A DNA stretch of 64,000 nt. It comes from Anarhynchus alexandrinus. Lineage: Eukaryota; Chordata; Aves; Charadriiformes; Charadriidae. The position numbers were made by a program, and so were the translations under genes. How positions within the stretch are numbered: position 1 is the first letter of the stretch; each line of letters begins with the position of its first letter. The DNA lies in contig VUYV01000330.1 in assembly GCA_008711295.1 (NCBI GenBank), positions 332,369 to 396,368 on the forward strand. The letters are read 5' to 3'. Under the pieces are notes generated by a model. It made no database searches, was not told the DNA's origin, and saw nothing but the letters and a program-made list of their open reading frames with translations. Shown here one piece after another: positions 1 through 10,830 of the stretch.

Positions 1-560
1 CAGGGTTGGAGGGCCCTGCGAAGCGCCAACGGGAGAAGGGCGACTGCCCACCACCCATTTGCATGAACCCTATAGAAAAGAGGGGAATTGAGCTCCTTTG
101 CGTTGAGCGGTATGCAAATCCAGGCTTCTCTGAATATCTTCGCACAGAGAGTGTGCCAGAAAAGTACACAGCTGCATGGTAGTGAAATCCGCTCCCATGA
201 CTGGTTGGAAAAACAGAAGATTTGGGGCTGCTTGTAAGACTTCCTCCTCCTCCTCCTCCTCTGATGCAAAGCTCGTTTGCTTGGTAGACGGTTCTCATCA
301 TCGTTTCAAGCAGAAGGTAGCGATGGCGACTTGGCAAGACCCACACTGAAAATCCGTATTTGGATCATGAATCAGTACCATCATTTCTGTGTAAAGGAAC
401 ATTTCAGGAGGATTTATAGCCGAGCAAGCTAACATCGGATCTGCTTGTCACAGATCGTGTTAAAGGCTACAGATAAAAGGTTTGCAGTTTACAGCCCTGG
501 AAAATTAGAGTGAATTCCCTGCTGTGAGCACAGAGCAATGACTAGCAGAAATCCTTCCTC
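1..560. promoter_or_regulatory. Candidate regulatory block with paired octamer motifs
   Basis: There is no credible reading frame. Two perfect octamer words face each other: ATTTGCAT at 57-64 and ATGCAAAT at 112-119, which are reverse complements 47 bp apart. Octamers bind POU-domain factors, so this could be an enhancer element, but octamers also occur by chance in AT-rich DNA. A (CCT)n run lies at 241-261. The rest is unique sequence of mixed composition. The regulatory role is inferred; conservation was not tested. Confidence 0.3.
241..261. repeat. (CCT)n microsatellite
   Basis: About seven near-perfect CCT/TCC triplets form a pyrimidine-only run. It is a simple trinucleotide repeat with no coding context. 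Confidence 0.8.
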
Positions 561-579
561 AGACACTAAGTTGGACCAT

Positions 580-664
580 GAGCCACAGCTGACTGACGGC
601 AAAACCCGTTCCAAGGACAGGGTTGTGTCCCTGGACGTTGCAAAAGCCAACCCCGGGGACAGGC
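580..664. repeat. 85-bp duplicated segment, copy 1
   Basis: This 85-bp stretch recurs at 963-1047 with three substitutions, two of which are C-to-T or G-to-A changes at CpG. This copy is joined smoothly to unique flanks and leads into a CpG-rich linker, so it is probably the original location. It does not match any mobile element family I recognise. Confidence 0.8.
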
Positions 665-790
665 GGGCCGGCGGCCGGGCGGCACCGCTCAGCACCGGGC
701 GCGGCGGTGGCGCGGCGGCCCCAGGACAACCTGCGCGTGGAGGCACGGCACGGCACGGCACGGCACGGCTCCGCCGCCCGGGCGGTTAAA
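640..790. other. CpG-rich linker with GGCAC pentamer run
   Basis: A short, very CpG-dense patch. It ends in five tandem GGCAC pentamers at 742-767. Open frames cross it on both strands only because stop codons are rare in such composition. Confidence 0.6.
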
Positions 791-938
791 CCCTGACAAA
801 ACTCAGGGAGTGTAATGACACGGCTAAAAAATACATGAAGATATTCGGAGAGGACAGTTTTTCTGCACTCTTTCTTTGCTGAAAAAGCTTTCTGCTTTTT
901 AATTCAGGACCTGTAACGAAAATCTTTTCCTAGTTAGT

Positions 939-1048
939 TTTTTTTTTTTTTTTTTTTTTTNAGAGCCACAGCTGACTGATGGCAAAACCCATTCCAAGGA
1001 CAGGGTTGTGTCCCTGCACGTTGCAAAAGCCAACCCCGGGGACAGGCN
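939..1048. other. Poly-T tract and 85-bp island between two single-N gaps
   Basis: A run of 22 T (939-960) is followed by N at 961, then the second copy of the 85-bp segment (963-1047), then N at 1048. An island exactly as long as the duplicated segment and bounded by two one-base gaps suggests a tiny contig or gap-filling product placed here by the assembler. The three differences from copy 1 argue that it is a genuinely different locus or allele, not simply the same reads twice. Confidence 0.7.
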
Positions 1049-1399
1049 TTTTTCTTATTTAAACTTAAGATCTTAAAATGTACACAGACTTCTGCTGTTC
1101 CAGAAGTGTTGTATGAAACGATGCTGAAGTGAACCAATCCTCCCCCCGCTCCATGGCTGGGTGAGCTTCACATCAAACCCAGCTTCCAGGACTGAGCTGC
1201 CCGTGTCCGAGTGGCTCAAACCCCAGTTCTAACAACGCAGAAACATTACAGCTTCATCCAACCGCCCTTCGCAATTATTCAAAATTAAGGAGCTCCACTT
1301 AAAGCTGCAATCAAACCTACGCACCTCTGAAGAAAATCAGCCCCGCGCCAAGCAGGCGCGCAGAGAACGGGAACTCTCTGCTTTCAACACACGGTTAGG

Positions 1400-1790
1400 A
1401 AGGACTCGGTGGGCTCAGTCAGATTTCTTCTGCGAGATTTTGGGATGCTCAAGCTCAAAACGCAAAGTAAAATTTCGAAAACATTGAAACTAATATGTAG
1501 GGGAAAAAAATTAAGAAGTTTGCTGAGGAGGTTTCTAAAATGAGAGCACAGAATTTTTCACATAGAAGAGATGTACAAAAGCTCTATGAACATGTTTTCT
1601 CTTTTCAAAAGCTGTTTTCTAAATGTCAGTTTTATCGCCTTTTTTTTAAACCATTTATGACCATATGTGTTTTTATGATATTCACAACATGCTTGTGCCA
1701 CACAAGATGCAAATGTAATTTCCTGTTATAATGGCACAATATGCATAGCAACAAATGAGAAATGAGTGACACAAAATAATGAAAAGTGGC
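1400..1790. other. AT-rich non-coding block
   Basis: A low-GC stretch without convincing coding sequence, bearing an octamer ATGCAAAT at 1707-1714. Short open frames here have no recognisable similarity. It could be a weak regulatory core; it is otherwise unremarkable intergenic DNA. Confidence 0.3.
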
Positions 1791-1793
1791 TCT

Positions 1794-1816
1794 GCGTGTG
1801 CGTGTGCGCGCGCGCC
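1794..1816. repeat. GT/GC alternating microsatellite
   Basis: Alternating purine-pyrimidine sequence (GTGCGTGTGCGCGCGCGC type), of the kind able to adopt Z-form DNA. It lies at the edge of the AT-rich block. Confidence 0.6.
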
Positions 1817-1829
1817 TGGAAGGGGTTTT

Positions 1830-2860
1830 TTCCCCCTGGAAGGGAATTACCCGGAGCACTGCCGGGAGGTTCAGGCTCCTGTTCCTGCACAGCCGGTGCC
1901 CACATGTGGGGTTCCACCAAAAACTCCTTCCAAGGTGTCTTTCAACTCTCCAATTAGCAATTAGAGAAACCTCTTCGTCACAGATGCCATCTCTTTGTAG
2001 GAGCGGGAGCGGGATGGTCCGCTAATTGCCCTGTTACAGCTTCACCCGCCCCAGCGCGTCCTTTCCCCAGGTGATGCCCGCTCCCATCCCGGCCGGAGGG
2101 ACGCTGGTGTGGGAGGGTGGCGGAGCGGGCACGTCCCCGCGGCAGCAGCCTGGGGACCGGGGGGGTGTGGGGGGGGCCGACCTTGGGGAAAGATTAATAG
2201 CGCCGGGTTTGTGCAGCCCTGCGAGGCGGCACGAGCTCTCACAGCACCTGCACGCTGTGCTCGGGAGCGGGAAAGGTGAAAGACGTCAGGAAAAATGGCT
2301 GGAGGAAGACATAAAATAACCAGATGACTTGGCACAATTAGTCAAACGCCGGGTCTTAAGGGACAGCTGCTGCCCGTCCACGTCTCCACTCCCTCGGCAC
2401 AAAGGCTGCGGCGGTGCCACCCGTGACGGGACAGCGTGGGGACAGGAAGGGACGGGGAGAAACGGAAGAACAAGGAGACCAAGAGCAGGGCAAGGAGGGG
2501 AACAGCGACTCCCCTGCTGAGCCCCACAGCCCCTGGCACCGTTCGCTTCTTGCACGGGGAATCCTCCGGAGATGGGAACTCCTCCACCTCTACCACGTGG
2601 AAATCCTGATCTCCTCCAGGGATAAAACCTATAAGCTCTTACAGGAGTGTCGCGGTTGGGGCCGGTTCCCCTCCTCCCAGGCTTGCCACCGCACGGCACC
2701 GCAGCGGCTCCCGGAGCAAGCCGCACTGTTGCTCCTGGTAACAGCCGCATACGACAGCACGTCTCGCGGCTGACCTAATAAGAAATGCAGTGGGATGCTC
2801 CCTGGGGCTAGCGTTGCCCCAGGACATGTGCCGCACGCCGCACCGCTGCAGGGAAACACC
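1830..2860. other. GC-rich linker, no gene seen
   Basis: GC- and CpG-rich unique sequence, with a G-run-rich patch at 2158-2178 that could fold into a G-quadruplex. Many overlapping open frames occur on both strands at the same place, which is the signature of stop-poor composition and not of a gene. Confidence 0.5.
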
Positions 2861-3473
2861 GCCGTGCCATCGCCGGGGATGACGGTGCAGCATCGCCTGT
2901 GCCCAGCTCCTGCTGTACCATCACAGGGGATGAAGGCGCAGCATTGCCTGTGCCCAGCTCCTGCTGTACCATCGCAGGGGATGAAGGCGCAGCATCGCCT
3001 GTGCCCAGCTCCTGCTGTACCATCACAGGGGATGAAGGTGCAGCATCGCCTGTGCCCAGCTCCTGCTGTACCATCGCAGGGGACGAAGGCGCAGCATCGC
3101 CTGTGCCCAGCTCCTGCTGTACCATCGCAGGGGATGAAGGCACAGCATCACCTGCACTCCACTCCTGCCCTATCATCGCATGGGGTGAAGGCGCAGCATC
3201 GCCTGCATCCAGCTCCTACCATGCCATGGCAGGGGATGAAGGCGCAGCATCACCCACACCCAGCTCCCGCTGTGCCATCGCATGGGGTGAAGGCGCAGCA
3301 TCGCCTGTGCCCAGCTCTCACCGTGCCATGGCAGGGGATGAAGGCGCAGCATCACCCACGCCCAGTTCCCATCATGCCATAGCAGGGGATGAAAGTGTAG
3401 CATCACCTGCGCCCAACTCCTGCAGTACCATTGCATGGGGTGAAGGCACAGCATCACCTGGACCCAGCTCCCA
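2861..3473. repeat. 51-bp minisatellite (about 12 copies)
   Basis: Units recur exactly 51 bp apart; for example TCRCAGG starts at 2921, 2972 and 3023. The 5' six or so copies are similar to each other. From about 3170 the copies mostly alternate between a 'catggggtg' and a 'caggggatg' form, giving a 102-bp higher-order unit. Because 51 is divisible by 3, several frames stay open for 100-225 codons with a 17-residue period. No start context, splice signal or known repeat protein supports translation, so it is called a VNTR. Confidence 0.92.
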
Positions 3474-4270
3474 CGCCTGGCACGCCACGGTGCCCTGCTG
3501 GCTGCCAGGTCGAAATTCAGGGCCTGCAGCCTGCCCGGGGCATGGCAGCAAAGCCAGAGAAGCGCCGGTGAAATGAAGGTAGAGGCAGCACAGGAGCAGT
3601 GGTGCCAAACAGGAGCCCACCAGTACTGTGGTCTGGGGGAACCCTGGCTTTAGTGGAGCACATGGCAACAGCCGGGCACGTTCCTTCTGCCGGGGGTGCC
3701 CGGTTGTGCCGTGGTCACCATCACGGTGCTGCACTGGCACAGAGCGGCTGCGATGGGTTTTCCTGCTGCTTTCAAAAGAAAAATGAAAAAAGTTGGAAAA
3801 TACATCATCAGGAACTGCTTGATTAACTACGGCTTGCGCATGTCATCCACATCACCCAAACAAACACAATAAAGAAGCAAATAAACAAACAAAGGGAAAG
3901 AATTTCCTGGGAGGTGAAAGGCGTTTGGGGGCTGCCCGGGGTTTTTGGGGGTGCCTGGGAGCCAGAGCAGCACCGTGCGGGGCGGCCGAGGGGGGGTTGA
4001 CCCCTCCCTGACCGCTCATTACCCAAAAACAGAACAAAAAGGGGCTTTCAGGCGGTGCAGCTGACAGCGACTAGTATTACACCGCAAAAATGTACTTTCA
4101 AACCAGCTGCAAACTTCAAAAGCCTCAAGTGAAATATTTTTATTTCCTATTTTAAGTAAGCTCCGAGCGCACGACGCGTTGGGAGTGGGGCTGGTGGGGA
4201 ACACGCTTACTGAAACTGGTCCTCGCAGGACAAAGCTGTTTGAACGAACCCAATTTTGTCAAGACACCAT
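3474..4270. other. Mixed-composition linker, no gene seen
   Basis: Unique sequence falling from GC-rich to AT-rich. Nothing recognisable as a gene, RNA or repeat was seen. Confidence 0.4.
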
Positions 4271-4640
4271 ATCACACTTGGCACAGAAGAAATTACACGG
4301 AAAAACATTTGGAAGCAAAAAAGTGCATTCAAAGTTTTCATTAGGTATTTTAAACAGTTCGATTTTTTATAATGTTTTCATTTTATGTTCCTATTATCTT
4401 AATGGTATGACATATTACCACTTATTATGTCAGAATAGGATAAAGTACAACGCTGAAATATTTTGTTATTTTCATCCTGCTTATTAATCATTAAGGAAAT
4501 TCGCAATGAAGTATAAATTGAAACATTTTCTCCTCTCTAGAACACGGTACTTTGCATTATTGTAAAATGATTTGAAAGCCTGATTTATGACTTTATTTGA
4601 GAATCCACAATTGATTACATCAGCTTTCGCAGTCTTGTTT
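4270..4640. promoter_or_regulatory. Candidate AT-rich enhancer core
   Basis: A sharply bounded AT-rich block with TTATTAATCATTAAG-type homeodomain words near 4480-4495 and several TTATG/TTATC words. It is embedded in GC-rich flanks, like the other candidate cores. No coding signal. Enhancer function is inferred from composition and motif density only. Confidence 0.3.
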
Positions 4641-5230
4641 GCTCCTCGCAAAACGCCGAACCCTCCCAAATATGCACCGCCGGTTTTGCGAATTCATAGA
4701 CGGAGAGGAACCGTTAACACCGCCGGTGCTGACACACGCTGCGCTCCCGAGATCAATAATCCGGGATAAACGATACATATATCAGCTGGGAGAATTTAAA
4801 ACATCTGAGATGAAATTTCGAAAAAACAGATCAGAGAGTCCAAAAATAGGAATAGGCAGGGAAATCCCATTTCCTGAGAAATTTTAGACACATTCATACT
4901 TTTTTTTTTTTTTTTTCCAGCTGGGAGCAAGTGTCAAAGTGTTACCCTTGCTCGCAGGGCGTCAGGCGAGAGTTTGGGCTAGTCCCGGCTGTGACCTTCC
5001 GTGACACACACAGTCTGTTAAAAAGGGGAAAAAAAAAGTCGTCGCGCTTAAAATATTCATACCTCGGCTCGCAGACTGACATGTGTAGCGGTTCGGAGGA
5101 AAACATTCCTCAGGGCTTCAGCCGCCCGATTTTAGCTTTTGTAGGAATTACTCATTGAATAAGAAATTCCTATGAATTATTTACGGGTTTTTCGTGTAAT
5201 ACACCGGGAGACAATTCCCACCTTGACGCG
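4640..5230. other. Mixed AT-rich block with poly-T
   Basis: Non-coding sequence with a T-run at about 4900-4916 followed by CCAG, so it resembles a polypyrimidine tract and acceptor on the plus strand. No open downstream exon could be defined with confidence. Confidence 0.3.
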
Positions 5231-6240
5231 CGTTTTGAAGCACGCACCTTCGCCGGCACTTCCGAGGCCATCCTGCCCCTCGCGCGGCCGCCGCGGGAGA
5301 GCGCTGACGCCTCCTCCTCACACCTCGCCGGGGTCACGGGTGGAAATCCCGCCGGAGACCAGGTGTGGGCTTCCTTCACCACCGGCAAATCCGGGATGGA
5401 GCGGTGCCGCGGCGCCGGTAAAGCCGGGCGGTGCCGCACCGGACCCGGGGATGCGCTGGGAGGCAGCGAGGGCGGCGGGGGGAGGGGGCATCCCCACCCT
5501 CGCCCTTGTGGGCACGTGCCTGGGAACGGCACCGCTCCCCGGTGAGGCACAGCGCTAAAGCACCGTGATTGCCTGAAAGGGCTGCAAAAGCAGCTGATGG
5601 CGTTAATCGCATACACAGAAAGTTTGGTTCAAATCGCTCATCTTTTCCCATTTGTAAGTGGAGTGTCGCAAGTTACGCGCGCGCGGTGCAGGCGCCCGTC
5701 GGCTCGCCGTGCCCCCCCGCGGTGCCGCGGGACCTGCAGCGCTTCCTAAATCACCGCCGGGCACTCCTCTGCCTGCGGCGAGGCACGAGGCGCCGGCTCT
5801 CGCCCGAGAACCGCCGTGTGGCGGCGCGGGAAGGCTCCGGAGAGCAGCACGGTAGGGACAGAAGGACGCTTGGCCATACCGGCGCTTGCACACACAGCAA
5901 AGCTCACCGAGAGAGAATAGCGTCCTCGCATGAGGATGCCGCGGATGGCCACGCTTCCCAGCAGCGCGCCCGGCCACCAGTCTGCACCAGCGACCAGCGC
6001 ACCGCCGGCGCCTCAGGGTGCGGGTCCACGGGCAAAAACTGGGGGAGGTTGGCCTCAGCGCCCGCTTCCACGCACGGACCGCTCCTCACCCCGCACTCTC
6101 CGCCCCACCTCAGCCCCTTGCCCACACCGTTGGGTTGGTTTCGGACGTGTCCCACCGCTGTCACCTCCAAGCAGCTCTCCCGGGGGTGCGCGGGGGAGGT
6201 CCAGCCCCGCCGTCAGCCGGGTGGCAGAGGGATTTTCTTT
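5230..6240. other. CpG-rich island-like linker
   Basis: Two CpG-dense lobes (about 5230-5560 and 5690-6240) are separated by a short AT-richer waist. The CpG density is of the kind seen in CpG islands, so an unannotated promoter (for example of a non-coding RNA) is possible. I see no TATA box, initiator-plus-exon arrangement or protein similarity. Overlapping frames of 100-238 codons on both strands are composition artefacts. Confidence 0.45.
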
Positions 6241-6259
6241 TTTTTCCCTTCCAAATGTG

Positions 6260-6660
6260 TGCAATATCATGTTGTCCTAATTTAGGAGCTTTTGTATCTC
6301 ATCATAAAGAGCCCTAGAACAAGAGGATTAAGGGAAAAACTCTTTGAAAATCAGAGCCCATGTTATTGCTTCTTGATGGACTAACAATTCAGATCTAATT
6401 GATCACGGCATTAATTATACATAATCTCTATGTACTCGGGTAGCCTTGTGGGATATTTCTAATCAAATTAAAACTAATTCAAAGCAATCTGACATTACAG
6501 AATGTTTTGTCTCTATTTTAGGACAGGGAGTCAGGGGATATGAAATGCATATTACATCTTGATCCGAGTGCATGCACTGTAAAAAGGCCTCTAATATAAT
6601 CACTTCCACGCAGCGGTGATTATGAGCGCGGTAGTCGTGCGGCTCACGGAAAGGATTTTT
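6260..6660. promoter_or_regulatory. Candidate enhancer core with homeodomain sites
   Basis: An AT-rich block between two CpG-rich linkers. TAATTGAT at 6396-6403 and ATTAATTAT at 6410-6418 form a closely spaced homeodomain pair, followed by more TAATC/TAATT words. It ends at a T-run and the single N at 6673. Sharp edges, motif density and lack of coding signal are typical of conserved developmental enhancers; conservation is not tested. Confidence 0.4.
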
Positions 6661-6678
6661 TTTTTTTTTTTTNTTTTT
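6655..6678. other. Poly-T with single-N assembly gap
   Basis: A long T homopolymer is interrupted by N at 6673, so the true length is unresolved. Confidence 0.85.
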
Positions 6679-6689
6679 AAATAAATTAA

Positions 6690-7345
6690 ACTGGCAACGT
6701 GAAAAAGCCGCTAAGTCGAACTGTGGGCGGGAGTAGGTGAGGCGATGCTCCGAGCGGGAGCTCGGGAGGCCATCGGGCGCTGTCCTGCCCTGCCGGCACT
6801 CGGCACACCTCCGCCCCGCCAAGCGCCGGGGAGAAGGGGGTTCCGAGCAGGGGCAGATGCTTAATCACGGCCCTAATAATACAGAGCCGTCTGCGGGTTA
6901 GAGGGCTTCTCATCATTGCAAACTGAAAGCACGGGTAGATATGTTTTGATTTCTTTTTATGACAACACTCTGAGGAGTTGGGAGGATGTATTTAAGTTAA
7001 AAATAGTGGTTTTAATTGAAAGTAAAAAGGCAGCGCGCTTACCTCACAGCTTGAATGGAGCCCATCCAAAAACACACAGCAAGAAAAAAGGAGCGGGGGG
7101 GGGTGGGGGTGGGATGCTCTGCTCATCTGGTGTAAATCAGCGCGGCTTTATGGGCTTCATCCCGCCGAGGGTCTGGCCCCGCTCACCGCCTCCCCCCGCG
7201 CCGGGGGAGCAGCCGGGGCCCCCGGCAGGAGGAGCGGCCGAGCCCGGCGGGCGCTGGGTGCCGGGGGGCTGCCGGGGTGCCGGGGGGCTGCCGGGGGCTC
7301 CTCGCCCAGGTGCTGCCGCTCGCCGCTCCCCTTTGACCCGAACCT
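6690..7345. other. CpG-rich linker with G-quadruplex-prone repeats
   Basis: GC-rich unique sequence. G-runs at about 7096-7114 and a direct repeat of a TGCCGGGGGGC-type unit at about 7258-7298 could form G-quadruplexes on the plus strand. No gene seen. Confidence 0.5.
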
Positions 7346-7369
7346 GTTAAAATCTTTGAAGGTTTCACG

Positions 7370-7830
7370 TCAGCGGCTCTCTGTATGTCGAGAATAACAG
7401 GACACGCTGGAAACTTCAATAAAAAGTGGTTTATTGATTCTAATTAAATCTTTTTTTTCTAAAAGGTATAGCAGACACCGATCCTAGTTAACTTTAATTT
7501 AGGACTGACATTTACATGCTGCCGAAGAAGTGGGAATTCAGAGTGGACAATTCATTTTCATTTTGGTGAAAAATATCATTTAAATGCCAGAAAACTGCAT
7601 ATTTAACATTTGCGGTAATTAAGTGACTTTAATTTAATAATAAATCTCTCTTGTCTCTATCTATTTACACTCATTCCTCCGTCCCGGCCTGGCACATTCC
7701 ATAGCGATTGAACCACTACTAATTACTTCCTTTCAAGTGTAAATATGTTTTAATACTTTTTTCTGGCCAGGTAGCACGTTTACTATTTAGCTGATAATAA
7801 CTTTTTGTAATGAAATCCTTAATTCGGGGG
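7370..7830. promoter_or_regulatory. Candidate enhancer core (homeodomain/NKX-type words)
   Basis: AT-rich, sharply bounded, about 450 bp. TAATTAAA lies at 7441-7448. TAATTAAGTG at 7616-7625 overlaps an NKX2-type word (TTAAGTG, 7619-7625), and further TTTAATTTA words follow. Stop codons are frequent in all frames. Of the blocks in the first 10 kb it looks most like a conserved non-coding element. Role inferred. Confidence 0.42.
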
Positions 7831-9090
7831 CTTCTTTCGTACAAGTTTTTTGCATCTATCCCGCCCCAGAAAGGAGTCCAGACGAACCAGCCTGCATCTG
7901 GTCTGGGCGTAAATTCCTCTAAACCGCCATCTGGAACGGTTTTGGTATAAACACAAAGAATATTCCGCAATAGCCACCCCCCTCCACCCGTAGACATCCT
8001 CGAACTGGTGTTAAAAAAATTCACTTTTTCCATTTTGCTCCTTGGTAGCGCTTTGTTTTACGGGGCACAACGTGCAAACACAGAGCCCTGATTTTAAATT
8101 TTCTGATCAGAGAGGGGGATCCACGTACCTTCTCAGCACCCTGCATCCAGACCTGCTGGGTAGTACCACATTCCCCCTCTGACCCTTTCCCGGTTTCTCC
8201 TCTATTTCCTACCCAAAGCGCGGAAGGAGAGAAGTGCCGCTTTCCCTCAGCAATTTCTCCTTCGGTGCAAACATCCCCGAGGGACTTACGCTGCGTGAGG
8301 AGCTAAACCTTTACAATTTGATCTGGAAGAATAAACGTTCACGCTGAAATGTTAAAAACCCCTCATCCTTGCCATCTTCTGACGCAAACCGGGCTGACGT
8401 GTCAAAAATTTGAGAATATATCTTGAGCCACAGTGGGACTCTGAGAAGTGAGCAGATTTGGGGAGTGCTCACGGCCCTCCCAAACCGGCCGATGCCCTTC
8501 ATCCGGCCCTTCTCTCGTCCTTACAAACCGCACCAGCAGCGCAGCACCTGAGGTTCCCTGCTCCGCAAGATGCCCTTCACCTTGGGTCGCTCTGCTCTCG
8601 CGCATCCATACATCTTCCAGCGCTTTGATGTCCAACGCTCTAAGCCGCCGCTGTGCCTCTTTGCTGACTGCTGAGGATTTTGCTCCATATGTTATCGCTA
8701 GAAGTGTACATGTGTCAAGCCCCTTTTTGAGCAGAGTTAGCTTAATGATACCTATTATTTAGGAACTGTAAATCAGTTTAATATTCTAATTAAGCCATTC
8801 AGTACTTTCAGACACACGGTGTACCGGAGCCCATATGGATATGCGGTGGGAACGGCGCAGCTCGGCACACTGGGATTCTGCCATATGACTCCCCTTAATA
8901 AATAGGAGGTGCGGGAAAAGCACCTATGGCCCCCCAGCGGGACACCCTGCAGACCCAGCAGCGCCGGGCAGGGAACCGGGGGATGCTGCACCTGACGCGG
9001 CTGAGCATGAGAGGCAAAGGCCACGGCAAAATGCTGAGGTCCTGGGAACGCGTCCTGCACGCCATGGCCCCGGTGCTCCTTACAGCAGGG
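7830..9090. other. Mixed unique sequence with a small AT-rich core
   Basis: Mostly unremarkable sequence of moderate GC. A small AT-rich segment at about 8680-8800 includes TAATTAAG at 8787-8794 and may be a further short regulatory core. No gene seen. Confidence 0.35.
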
Positions 9091-9093
9091 GTG

Positions 9094-9235
9094 TCATAGA
9101 ATCATAGAATGGTTTAGGTTGGAAAGGACCTTGAAGATCATCGAGTTCCAACCCCCCTGCCATAGGCAGGGACACCTCCCACCAGCCCAGGTTGCCCAAG
9201 GTCACGTCCAGCCTGGCCTTGAACACCTCCAGGGT
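9094..9235 (-). mobile_element. CR1 LINE 3' fragment
   Basis: The sequence starts with the duplicated 'tcatagaatcatagaat' tail, then reads through the familiar 'ggttggaaaggaccttgaagatc' stretch and the 'aacctggccttgaacacctcc'-like stretch. These are the reverse complement of the 3' untranslated end of avian CR1 non-LTR retrotransposons, so the element lies on the minus strand and is strongly 5'-truncated. Just past its end a 12-bp word, AACACCTCCAGG, is duplicated (9222-9233 and 9238-9249). It carries no coding sequence and is immobile. Confidence 0.93.
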
Positions 9236-9249
9236 TCAACACCTCCAGG

Positions 9250-10010
9250 TGTCCAGCAGAGCTCCCTGCCTGAGGGGTAAATCCCGAGCCCAGAGCCCCC
9301 CCGGGGGGAGCGGGGACCCCCCGTCCCTCCTCATGGGGACCTCGCGCTGTCTGTCCTTCCCTCCGCGCCAGCAGAAAGCCTGAACGTCGGGTTTACGGAC
9401 CTTACCCCAACAGGCTCACTGCAGGCAGGCTAGTCTGTTAAATGACTCCAATTATTTACAATTTAGCGCTCAATCCTAATTAATATTTCAAAGGCGGTTG
9501 TGCCCAGAGTCCGGCAGGAAGGTTGTGACCGCTGGGCGCTGCCCGGGCGGATGAGCGTTGGCTGGTCCGCGGGTCCGGACACACACATGCCATATTTTGC
9601 TGCACCCAACTGAGAGATTTCAGTATTTTTTCTTTTTTTAAGAAGGGGAGTGGGATATGGGGGTTTTGGCCCCCCAGCACCTGCGTCCTTTCTCCCGTGG
9701 GGCTGCAGCATCCCCCCGCCGCAGGGGTCCCACCTCACCCTGCGCCCTGAGGTGCCCGGGGAATTTTAAGAGACAAACCCGTGTAAAGAGATGAGCGGGG
9801 ACGAGCGCGGCTGCCTCCTCCGCTCCTACGACGCGCGGAGAAAACCGCTCGGGCAGCTCCGCTTCATTATAGGACACAACCCCTCGCAGATCGCCGGGGC
9901 TGGACTCAGTCAAAGAAGCCTTGTGCTTCACAGCAGATGTTCCTAAATGTTTGGATTTATTTTTTATGAAGGTTTTACAAGAATCAATTCCAGTTTATAA
10001 GGCTCTTTTT
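9250..10010. other. Unique linker, no gene seen
   Basis: GC-rich flanks enclose an AT-rich patch at about 9420-9500 (TCCAATTATTTAC and CTAATTAATATT words) that may be a minor homeodomain-type core. Otherwise nothing recognisable. Confidence 0.3.
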
Positions 10011-10021
10011 TTTTTTTTTTN
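10009..10021. other. Poly-T with single-N assembly gap
   Basis: A T homopolymer ends in N at 10021; homopolymer length and junction are uncertain. Confidence 0.85.
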
Positions 10022-10039
10022 TGCGCGTGGCAGTAAACA

Positions 10040-10600
10040 TTTTTTTATTTATTTTTCGGGGAACAGGGGCTGCCGGCGGAGCCGGTGTGCCCGCGGGAAG
10101 GGAGGGAGCCGGGGGCTCACCCTGCCGCCCCTCGCCCCGCGGAGAGATGGGGATGGCGAGGCCCCCGAAATCCCCGCTCCCTGCGGGCACGCGTTCACTT
10201 CCCAGCCAAAAAACCTTCCCAGAGAGAGAGTTCTCAGAGAGAGACTTGGGAAATTTGGGCAGGTTTATGGCTCAGTAATATAGCTGCTCAAAGCAGGAGC
10301 GGAGAAAAACGTCTGTGGCAGAAGCAAAGGGCAAAGCCGGGCTGGGGCGAGCGGTCTGTGCGCTCTCTGTCGGCGCTGCCGACCAAAAAACCCCATTTTC
10401 AGCTGCTTCTAAGTTTGCCCAATTTCCTCCCCGTGTGGCAGCCTCCAGGTGACCTTTGGGGTTTGGGGTTGGTTTTTTTTCCCCTGCGAAAGTAAATCCA
10501 GCCATTTCTGAGACGGCGCCTATGGCAAAATACATTCTTCCCATTTTAAAATATTAGGCCCGGCTTTTCTTTTAGAATAACGTCGTATCACGGGTCTCGT
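10040..10600. other. CpG-rich linker grading to mixed sequence
   Basis: CpG-dense at 10040-10190, then mixed, with two AGAGAGAG-type motifs at about 10220-10245. Open frames on both strands overlap each other and are not credible genes. Confidence 0.4.
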
Positions 10601-10830
10601 GCTCAGCTATAGCATTTCGCACAGCATCTCTGCTGCACTGGCCACGTATATATTTATAGAGAGAGAAAGTAAATATCATTTACAAGCAAAGGTCTCAGCC
10701 GAGATATTTGTTGAACGATCTTCCTAAGGTGACTAGAAATTGATTTTTCTAGGCATGTCAAAGTCTGTTGACAGAACGAGATAAAAGGACAAAATGTTTG
10801 TGATGAAAACCTGCCCGCGTTTAAGCGGAG
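10600..10830. promoter_or_regulatory. Candidate AT-rich regulatory core
   Basis: Contains ACGTATATATTTATAG, a GACTAGAAATTGATTTTTC stretch and TGTTGACAG words, the last resembling a TALE (MEIS/PKNOX) TGACAG site. Flanked by GC-rich linkers. Role inferred only. Confidence 0.3.

Noticed and set aside
2795..3576. Plus-strand frames of 195 and 225 codons with a 17-residue repeat, as a possible repeat protein
   Set aside because: Open in several frames and on the minus strand purely because the 51-bp unit is a multiple of three and lacks stops; no start context, splice sites or family resemblance.
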